Positions 1 to 5,234 of a stretch of DNA of 6,008 nt are shown here, piece after piece. Each line of letters starts with the position of its first letter. Position 1 is the stretch's first letter. The notes below the pieces were generated by a model. It did no database searches and was not told where the DNA came from. It worked only from the letters and a program-made list of their open reading frames with translations. Where the stretch lies: assembly GCA_031279895.1 (NCBI GenBank), contig JAITHR010000281.1, positions 1-6,008 on the forward strand, given 5' to 3'. This DNA comes from Spirochaetaceae bacterium (GTDB lineage: Bacteria; Spirochaetota; Spirochaetia; Treponematales; Breznakiellaceae). A program made the position numbers and the translations under genes.

Positions 1-18
1 TCATACTATTCTTATTTT

Positions 19-24
19 GAGAGG
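19..24 (+). promoter_or_regulatory. Ribosome binding site for the pcnB TTG start
   Basis: GAGAGG sits 5 nt before the TTG at 30. No comparable purine-rich site stands before the ATG at 81, where the upstream sequence is GTTAAAAAAGCG. This site therefore decides in favour of the TTG start. Confidence 0.6.
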
Positions 25-29
25 ATTCC

Positions 30-1283
30 TTGCGCGTCCGTTATTCTACTGAAAAAGACGGAAAACCCGTTAAAAAAGCGATGGTCTATACCCAAGACGA
101 ACACGGTATCAATTTTTCAGACGTGGATACCGAAGCGGTAACGATTGTGGAACAGCTGCGGGCGAACGGATATGAAACCTATATTGTCGGCGGCGCGGTG
201 CGCGATTTGATTTTGGGGAAAAAACCCAAGGATTTTGATATTGTGAGTGCCGCGGTTCCCACCCGTATAAAAAAGATATTCCGCAACGCCCGTATCATAG
301 GCCACCGGTTCCGTCTGGTCCACGTATATTTTGGCACGAAGATTTTCGAGGTTTCCACCTTCCGCTCCCTTAAAGACGGCTTAAACAGCAATACCTTCGG
401 AACCATCGAAGAAGACGTGCTGCGGCGGGACTTTACGCTGAACGCCCTGTTCTACGATCCCCTTGCCCAAGTGGTGGTCGATTATGTGGGAGGTATGCGG
501 GATATACGCGGAAAGAGCGTCAGACCCATTATTCCGCTGGACCGGATTTTCAGCGACGATCCGGTACGCATGATTCGGGCGGTTAAATACAGCGCCGCCA
601 CCGGCTTCAAACTGCCGCTGTTCCTCAAATGGAAAATCAAAAAACAGTCCCCGCTGCTTGCCGCGGTCTCTCCTTCACGGCTCACCGAGGAGATATTCAA
701 GATACTCTATTCTTCCCGCGCCGCGGAGATCGTGGCGGATCTCGAGGCTTTCGGGCTCTATGTATACCTGCAACCGAACGCTTCGGCTCTGATGAAAGAA
801 ACGAAAAACTTTCGGGAAAGGTATCTGAACAGTCTTAGGGGGCTTAACGACAGGGTTCTTCGGGGAGAGGGGGCGTCGGGGGAAGTTCTTTCCGGCCTCA
901 TTCGGGATTACCTTGCGGACAGCACCTGTTGGGACGGGGACCCGGAAAACTACAAGGAGACTTTCCTGGCGGCGCGCCGCTTCGTCCTCCCCATGAACCC
1001 GCCCCGCATAGAGCTGGATAAAGCGGTGCGGCTGATTTTTAAGGAACACGGCATTATGATAAAGAAATCCCGCCTTATAGAAAGGGAAAGGGGGAAGCCG
1101 CTTTTTTCGGTCAAAAAAGCGGCGGCGTCTCAGGGCGAGCAGGGCGTTTCCCTTCCCAAAGAGAAAAGGCTCGCGAAATCCAGAAAACGCCGCTCCAAAC
1201 AGCGCGGACAAGAAGACAGGCGGCTTACGGAGAAAGACTCGGAACCGCCTCAGAAACCGGAACCTGCGGATACGCTATCGTAG
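30..1283 (+). CDS. pcnB: Poly(A) polymerase (PcnB-type class II nucleotidyltransferase)
   Basis: The product adds 3' nucleotides to RNA, most likely poly(A) tails that mark RNA for decay; it would act in the cytoplasm. The nucleotidyltransferase head shows GGAVRD at residues 54-59, the metal-binding DFD at 68-70, FEVSTFR at 106-112 and RRDFTLNAL at 132-140. The neck region has DDPVRMIRAVKYSA at 176-189. The stretch GHRFRLVHV (91-99) closely resembles E. coli PcnB (GRRFRLAHV) and favours poly(A) polymerase over CCA-adding enzyme. The last ~40 residues are strongly basic (KSRKRRSKQR at 383-392), like the basic C-terminal tail of E. coli PcnB. At 417 residues it is slightly shorter than the E. 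coli protein (about 465). The TTG start is preferred because GAGAGG lies 5 nt upstream; ATG at 81 (residue 18) is the alternative. The family is certain; PAP rather than CCA specificity is likely. Confidence 0.93.
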   Translation: MRVRYSTEKDGKPVKKAMVYTQDEHGINFSDVDTEAVTIVEQLRANGYETYIVGGAVRDLILGKKPKDFDIVSAAVPTRIKKIFRNARIIGHRFRLVHVYFGTKIFEVSTFRSLKDGLNSNTFGTIEEDVLRRDFTLNALFYDPLAQVVVDYVGGMRDIRGKSVRPIIPLDRIFSDDPVRMIRAVKYSAATGFKLPLFLKWKIKKQSPLLAAVSPSRLTEEIFKILYSSRAAEIVADLEAFGLYVYLQPNASALMKETKNFRERYLNSLRGLNDRVLRGEGASGEVLSGLIRDYLADSTCWDGDPENYKETFLAARRFVLPMNPPRIELDKAVRLIFKEHGIMIKKSRLIERERGKPLFSVKKAAASQGEQGVSLPKEKRLAKSRKRRSKQRGQEDRRLTEKDSEPPQKPEPADTLS

Positions 1284-2501
1284 CCGCTTAATAAGCGTGT
1301 CCGCCTGCTCCCCGTAGCTTGCGGAGGCTTCTTTGGCCTGTTCCAGAAAAGCGATCGCCTCGGCGTTCCGTCCCGCAGCCGCGGCGTTTATGCCCAGCGC
1401 ATAGGCAATCAGCGCGGGTTCCGCGCCGTATTGCCGGGCCGCCCGGTAGTATTCTTCCGCCTGCCCGTACTGTTTCCCGTCATAAGAGAGAAGCCCCAGA
1501 TAATAATAGGGCGCGTAATGGTTGGGCCGCTGTTTTTTGGCGGACAGGAAAGCCTCTTCCGCGGCTTTCGCGTCCTTGTCGTTATACGCCCGCTGCCCTT
1601 CGTTGATAAGGTCCGCGAACGTCTTGCGGGCCGCAAGGTAGCGCGTATAATCCCGCTCCGCAACGGGAAAATCGACCCAGCCTCTTATGTGGTCGTAGAG
1701 TCTTTGGGCGTTGTCCTCAACCGACGCGGAATTGCTCAACAAAAGAAAACATTCGCAGATTATCCTGAAGTAATCGGTCTTGAGGGTGTTTTCGCTGTTC
1801 TTCATATTCCGGCTCTCCACCATGAAAGAAACCAGTGACCATGAAACGCCCTGAAAGTTGTCCGGCTGGCTTTTCTTCACATCCGAGAGAAGGAGCGATT
1901 CCAGAGAAAGACCGTTGGTCCCCAGAGCCTTTACCGACTCAAGCCACGCCAGATTTTCCTCATACACCAATCCCGCCTGCGCCGCGCCGTCTCCGCCTCC
2001 GGTTTGGCCGGAATCAAAGCGGACGTTGCTGAAATAAATGGCGAACCCTTCCCGAAACCATGACGGCGGATAGGAGACGAAAGCCCGGAGGTACTGCACG
2101 AAGGCCTGGTGGGAGAACATCCGCTCCTCGTCGGTGCTGCCGCGGTGGATGACAAGTTCCCGTCTTTCCGGCTGGCTGTAATGGAGGTACACGGCCCCGG
2201 GACTTGTGGTATCTATCCGCTCTTTAATATAGGCGTCATAGGTCTGCCGGTCCCGGTAGGCCCTGACTTTGAGGCGGGCGCCGCCGAGGGTCTTCGGATT
2301 AAAGTGAAAGAATCCGTTATACAGCAGAAAGCGGCTGTCCAGTTCCCTGGCGAGAAACTGGGCGTCTGCGTTTCCGCCGTCCGACCAGACCTCGTAATAC
2401 TGGCCGTTCGCCGCGGATAAACCCTGGGGGGCCTGGGCCCGCACCGCCGCGGCGCTAAGTGCGAACAGCGTGAACCCTAAGATACGCGCATATTTTTTCA
2501 T
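1275..2501 (-). CDS. Exported TPR protein with degenerate gluzincin (peptidase MA-like) domain
   Basis: 408 residues. An N-terminal signal peptide (KK at 2-3, hydrophobic 8-20, cleavage near AQA at 22-24) sends it out of the cytoplasm; with no lipobox Cys it is probably periplasmic. Residues ~35-240 look like the peptidase MA/DUF1570 type of zinc protease: the helix begins HQAFVQYL (131-138), and PPSWFREGFAIYF (145-157) matches the usual third-ligand segment with Glu151. The HExxH motif is broken, with Gln132 in place of the catalytic Glu and Val135 in place of the second His, so proteolysis is unlikely. Residues ~296-397 form about three TPR units (EGQRAYNDKDAKAAEEAF; LGLLSYDGKQYGQAEEYY; GINAAAAGRNAEAIAFLEQA), a protein-binding scaffold. 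ATG is supported by AAGGAG 10 nt upstream. It follows the ATP-binding gene by 64 bp on the same strand. No specific function can be given. Confidence 0.85.
   Translation of the reverse strand: MKKYARILGFTLFALSAAAVRAQAPQGLSAANGQYYEVWSDGGNADAQFLARELDSRFLLYNGFFHFNPKTLGGARLKVRAYRDRQTYDAYIKERIDTTSPGAVYLHYSQPERRELVIHRGSTDEERMFSHQAFVQYLRAFVSYPPSWFREGFAIYFSNVRFDSGQTGGGDGAAQAGLVYEENLAWLESVKALGTNGLSLESLLLSDVKKSQPDNFQGVSWSLVSFMVESRNMKNSENTLKTDYFRIICECFLLLSNSASVEDNAQRLYDHIRGWVDFPVAERDYTRYLAARKTFADLINEGQRAYNDKDAKAAEEAFLSAKKQRPNHYAPYYYLGLLSYDGKQYGQAEEYYRAARQYGAEPALIAYALGINAAAAGRNAEAIAFLEQAKEASASYGEQADTLIKRLR
1285..1297. repeat. 13-bp palindrome beside the converging stop codons
   Basis: CGCTTA and TAAGCG are perfect inverted arms around a single central A. 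The element starts 1 nt after the pcnB stop codon and lies inside the last codons of the TPR gene. A stem of about 5 bp with a 3-nt loop is possible. No T-run follows on either strand, so it is not a convincing terminator. It may only be a chance palindrome. Confidence 0.4.
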
Positions 2502-2565
2502 GTAATCGTCTCTCCTTCAATAAAAAAATAAAAATTAGAAAAAGCTTTCTTTTATTTTCGAACGC
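2502..2565 (-). other. AT-rich spacer between the ATP-binding and TPR genes
   Basis: This 64-bp gap is almost entirely A and T apart from the ends. Read on the minus strand it holds a weak hairpin (AGAAAGCTTTTTCT, at about 2538-2551) followed by a long T-rich run. That could attenuate transcription between the two genes, or the AT-rich stretch could serve as promoter DNA for the TPR gene. I could not find a convincing -35/-10 pair, so read-through from the gene upstream is also possible. Confidence 0.35.
2512..2517 (-). promoter_or_regulatory. Ribosome binding site of the TPR-protein gene
   Basis: AAGGAG on the minus strand lies 10 nt before the ATG at 2501. It is a strong Shine-Dalgarno match and fixes the start just ahead of the signal peptide. 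Confidence 0.65.
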
Positions 2566-3429
2566 TTACTCGATAATCTTATCAATAATAATATTGACTT
2601 CTTCTATCAGTATCCCCGTGTACCATTCAATATCCTTGATAATATACTGGCTGAACTCCTGCATATTCTCCCCTAACCGGGTTCCGTCAGTAACATCGAG
2701 GGTAATGATCAGACGGTATCCCATATCGGCGTCTTTGACCTTGATATGTTTAATCCGCAGGCGCGGGTCAAACTCGTCGGCGCAGTAGAGCGCCATGTGC
2801 GTAAGGGCCGAATCGGAGATATGCACCTTCGTCCGTCTGGAATACTCCGGGCGCACCACCGACTTCTCATGCACCGAGGAGGCGCCGGTGATAGGCACCG
2901 GAAGCTGGTTCTGCCGCAGGATTCGGATGGCGTCGTAGAATATCTGGGGATAGTTCCGCTTGACTTCAACCGACGGCACGGGAATCACGTGCTTCCCCTC
3001 TATTCTTCTGGTTCGTATCGCGTTTTCAATATCGGTTTGGGAGGCTATATCCTCGATTTTGATAATTTTGACCGGAGCGGGGAGCTGGAGGCGGGCGGCT
3101 ATTTTGGCCACCATTTTTTCGGATGTTCCGAGAATGAGGATCTTTCTCGACTTGTTTCCCTGTAGTTTACGGGCAACTTCGTCCCGCTGGGATTTTTCGT
3201 CGAAGAGCGCGACTTTGACCGCGGCCATGAACGTTTTTTCTTTTTTCGCCGAATGGCCCGCCACAATGCGGTTGTTTCTGATGAGGAGGCCGTCGTCGAT
3301 GATAAAGTCCGCACGGTATTTTTGGGCCACCAGTTTCGCCCGAAAGCTTTTGCCGGTGCCGCTTTCTCCCACGAGCGCGTACACCTTTATTTTATTATCC
3401 GTCCAAAAACGTTCCCACAACATACCCAT
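2566..3429 (-). CDS. P-loop ATP-binding protein with C-terminal Asp23/Gls24-like domain
   Basis: 287 residues, no signal peptide or membrane segment, so cytoplasmic. The N-terminal part is a P-loop NTPase: Walker A GESGTGKS at 21-28 after a hydrophobic strand (KVYALV), a possible Walker B VALFDE at 73-78, and a strand KILILGTSE at 96-104 that could be a sensor. The C-terminal ~90 residues read like an Asp23/Gls24 alkaline-shock domain: HISDSALTHMALYCADE (203-219), YRLIITLDVTDG (238-249), and an amphipathic helix ending in the typical WYTGILIEEVNIII (269-282). Asp23-family proteins in Firmicutes are linked to the cell envelope and stress; here the domain is fused to an ATPase. Start: ATG at 3429 is the first Met, but the ATG at 3423 (Met3) has AAGGG at a better distance (7 nt). 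The biochemical role is unknown to me; I recall similar ATP-binding proteins in spirochaetes and clostridia, but this was not checked. Confidence 0.85.
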   Translation of the reverse strand: MGMLWERFWTDNKIKVYALVGESGTGKSFRAKLVAQKYRADFIIDDGLLIRNNRIVAGHSAKKEKTFMAAVKVALFDEKSQRDEVARKLQGNKSRKILILGTSEKMVAKIAARLQLPAPVKIIKIEDIASQTDIENAIRTRRIEGKHVIPVPSVEVKRNYPQIFYDAIRILRQNQLPVPITGASSVHEKSVVRPEYSRRTKVHISDSALTHMALYCADEFDPRLRIKHIKVKDADMGYRLIITLDVTDGTRLGENMQEFSQYIIKDIEWYTGILIEEVNIIIDKIIE

Positions 3430-3436
3430 ACCCTTA

Positions 3437-3465
3437 ATTATAGCACCCCAGCCTCCGGCTGTCTC
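3437..3465 (-). promoter_or_regulatory. Predicted sigma70-type promoter for the ATP-binding gene
   Basis: On the minus strand a perfect -10 TATAAT (3437-3442) follows a -35 GAGACA (3460-3465, four of six consensus bases) with an ideal 17-nt spacer. Transcription would begin near 3430-3431, only 0-2 nt before the first ATG at 3429 and about 7 nt before the second at 3423. The mRNA would be leaderless or nearly so. Confidence 0.6.
3449..3461. repeat. Inverted repeat within the minus-strand promoter
   Basis: CAGCC and GGCTG arms surround a TCC loop. The repeat lies in the spacer of the predicted minus-strand promoter and touches its -35 box. This is a suitable place for an operator, but short repeats are not rare in GC-rich DNA. 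Confidence 0.35.
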
Positions 3466-3491
3466 GGCATGGCCGCCTGTTGCTTCCGAAT

Positions 3492-3513
3492 GGTGCCACC
3501 CGCTGCCGGCGGG
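3492..3513. repeat. Two adjoining inverted repeats upstream of the hydrolase gene
   Basis: GGTG and CACC flank a single C (3492-3500). The next repeat shares its last two bases: CCCGC (3499-3503) pairs with GCGGG (3509-3513) around a 5-nt loop. They end 3 nt before the predicted -35 box of the hydrolase gene. They could bind a regulator; no family of operator is recognised. Confidence 0.3.
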
Positions 3514-3516
3514 CGG

Positions 3517-3545
3517 TTGACGAGGGGGGTGGGGGAGTCTACTCT
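3517..3545 (+). promoter_or_regulatory. Possible promoter for the NagZ-like gene
   Basis: TTGACG (3517-3522, five of six -35 bases) is followed after 17 nt by TACTCT (3540-3545), which keeps the key first T, second A and last T of the -10 box but is otherwise poor. Transcription would start near 3552, exactly at the proposed GTG start. A G-rich run with GGGGGAG (3531-3537) lies in the spacer; it is 14 nt from the GTG, long for a Shine-Dalgarno site. Confidence 0.35.
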
Positions 3546-3551
3546 GAAACG

Positions 3552-5234
3552 GTGAATATTCGTGTACTGAGGGGGCTTCTTGGCGTTCTCGCGCTGCTGG
3601 GTGTCGGGGCGCGGGGGGTCCCGCTGGATTTTAACGACCCTGCGGCGCCGGAAGCGCTGGCAGCGGCGCTTGTGGAGGCCATGACCGACGAACAGGCGCT
3701 TGCGCAGACGTTTATGCTTGGGTGGGTCGGCGCGGAGCCGTCGCCCCTTATCCTTGAGTGGATACGGCAGCGGCGCATCGGCGGGGTTAAGGTGTTCGGC
3801 TGGAATACCGGAAACACTCTGCGCCTTGCGCAGACCATCGGGGCTTTTCAGAAAGAGGCGGTCGCGGGCGGGGCGCGGATTCCCCTGTTCGTGGCGACGG
3901 ATCAGGAGGGCGGGTGGATACGCCACGTGAAAGGCGCCACGAGCCAGACCCCGGGCAATATGGCGCTGGGCGCGTCCCGTTACGTGGCGGACGCCTACTG
4001 GTCAGGCTACTATATCGGGCGGGAGCTGGCGGTTCTGGGGATTAACATGAACTTCGCGCCGGTGGTTGACCTCTATACCAATCGGGACTCGGCGCTTATC
4101 GGGCCCCGCTCTTTCGGCGTGAACCCGATCCACGCGGGTATGCTCGGCGCGGCGTTTATGAAGGGGCAGCACGAGAACGGGGTCATCGCCACTGCCAAAC
4201 ACTACCCGGGACACGGGGATACGGATCTGGATTCCCACGGGGTTCTTCCCCGGATGGCCTCGTCTTTCGAGATGCTCTGGGAGCGGGAGCTTGTCCCGTA
4301 CCGCCTTATGATTAAAGAGGGGGTTCCGGTTATTATGACCGGTCATCTGGCGTTTCCGAACACGCCGGCGGGACCGGTTCCCGCGTCCCTTTCCCCCTGG
4401 TTCCTCCTTGAGGCGCTGCGGAAGCGGATGGGGTTCGAGGGGATTATTATTACCGACGACCTTATGATGAACGGCGCGTCCCGGAGCGCCGGCAGCCTGT
4501 CCGCCGCGGCGAAACAGGCGCTTGCCGCGGGAAACGACATCATCATGTTTTCCCTGACCCCCGGGCTCTACGACCCTATCTGGACGCGCCTTGCCGCGGC
4601 GATGCGGGAGGAGCCGCAGTTCCGCCTGCGGGTGCGGGACGCGGCGAAGCGTATTATGAAAGTGAAACTCGCGTACCTGCGGGGGCAGAAGGCGGTTCCC
4701 CTGATACCGGACATTAGAAAGGTCGCGGAGAATATACCGGACAAGGAGGGGACCGCTTTCTTTCTCGACATGGCGGCGCGGAGCGTAACGATCGTCAAGG
4801 GACGGGAGGGGCTCGTGCCGCTCGGACCGGAGAGGGCCGGGGACGTGCTGCTCGCGGGCCAGTACGAGGAGTTTTTCAGAGCCGGAAAGTCCGCGTACCC
4901 CGGGGCCCTTACCTACCGGTACGCCGCGTCCGGCGGCGCGGACCTGGCGCGTGCCGCGAGGCGCGCGGACACGGTTATCTTCTGTCTTGCCAAGTCCGAG
5001 GACCTTAACGCGCTACGGGCCCTGCGGGCCCTGCGGAAGCGGGTGGTGGTGATGTCCGTGCTTACGCCGGTGTACCTCGACCAGGTTCCCTGGGTTGACG
5101 GGGCTATCGCGGTGTACAGTTACGCCCGCCCCTCTTTTATCGCGGGGTTTTCGGCCCTGCTGGGCCGCATCCCGGCGGAGGGCGCGCTGCCCTTTCCCCT
5201 TGACGGGCCCCGATGGACGGCGCCCCGTGATTAG
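3552..5234 (+). CDS. nagZ: Exported NagZ-like beta-N-acetylglucosaminidase (glycoside hydrolase family 3)
   Basis: 560 residues from this start. The family removes terminal beta-linked N-acetylglucosamine from peptidoglycan fragments. The family 3 barrel shows ATDQEGG (115-121), KHYPGHGDTDLDSH (216-229; Asp227 and His229 form the NagZ-specific dyad that acts as acid/base) and IITDDLMMNGA (299-309; Asp302 is the expected nucleophile). A C-terminal alpha/beta domain follows from about 385, ending PWVDGAIAVYSYARPSFIAGF, as in the two-domain B. subtilis type and unlike the single-domain E. coli enzyme. All key residues are intact. GTG at 3552 is chosen because it opens directly onto a signal peptide (Arg4, Arg7, hydrophobic 8-20, cleavage near residues 20-22); no lipobox Cys, so probably periplasmic. 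The frame is open back to a TTG at 3480, which would add 24 unlikely residues and read through the promoter region. The last 8 bp overlap the acetyltransferase gene. Confidence 0.9.
   Translation: MNIRVLRGLLGVLALLGVGARGVPLDFNDPAAPEALAAALVEAMTDEQALAQTFMLGWVGAEPSPLILEWIRQRRIGGVKVFGWNTGNTLRLAQTIGAFQKEAVAGGARIPLFVATDQEGGWIRHVKGATSQTPGNMALGASRYVADAYWSGYYIGRELAVLGINMNFAPVVDLYTNRDSALIGPRSFGVNPIHAGMLGAAFMKGQHENGVIATAKHYPGHGDTDLDSHGVLPRMASSFEMLWERELVPYRLMIKEGVPVIMTGHLAFPNTPAGPVPASLSPWFLLEALRKRMGFEGIIITDDLMMNGASRSAGSLSAAAKQALAAGNDIIMFSLTPGLYDPIWTRLAAAMREEPQFRLRVRDAAKRIMKVKLAYLRGQKAVPLIPDIRKVAENIPDKEGTAFFLDMAARSVTIVKGREGLVPLGPERAGDVLLAGQYEEFFRAGKSAYPGALTYRYAASGGADLARAARRADTVIFCLAKSEDLNALRALRALRKRVVVMSVLTPVYLDQVPWVDGAIAVYSYARPSFIAGFSALLGRIPAEGALPFPLDGPRWTAPRD
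5016..5033 (+). repeat. 9-bp tandem duplication inside the hydrolase gene
   Basis: CGGGCCCTG occurs twice in a row and encodes Arg-Ala-Leu twice in the C-terminal domain (ALRALRALRKR). The preceding GCGCTA supplies another Ala-Leu. The repeat keeps the frame and looks like a small slippage duplication on a surface helix. Confidence 0.6.

Noticed and set aside
4..9. TACTAT as a possible -10 box for pcnB
   Set aside because: It matches four of six bases, but the -35 region is outside the window, so a promoter cannot be supported.
675..1211. Minus-strand open frame of 178 codons inside pcnB
   Set aside because: It is fully antisense to pcnB and has low-complexity Arg/Phe/Pro-rich content, no ribosome site and no domain that I recognise.
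2538..2551. Hairpin plus T-run as a rho-independent terminator after the ATP-binding gene
   Set aside because: The stem is almost all A-T pairs with a mismatch and lacks a GC-rich core. It is kept only as a remark on the spacer.
3508..3537. G-rich stretch upstream of the hydrolase start as a G-quadruplex
   Set aside because: Only three runs of three or more G are separated by loops (3511-3513, 3524-3529, 3531-3535), so a canonical three-tier quadruplex does not fit without splitting a run with no loop.
3438..3926. Minus-strand open frame of 162 codons over the divergent promoter and the 5' end of the hydrolase gene
   Set aside because: It is antisense to the signal peptide and barrel start of a well-supported gene, has no recognisable motif, and would overlap the promoter of the ATP-binding gene.
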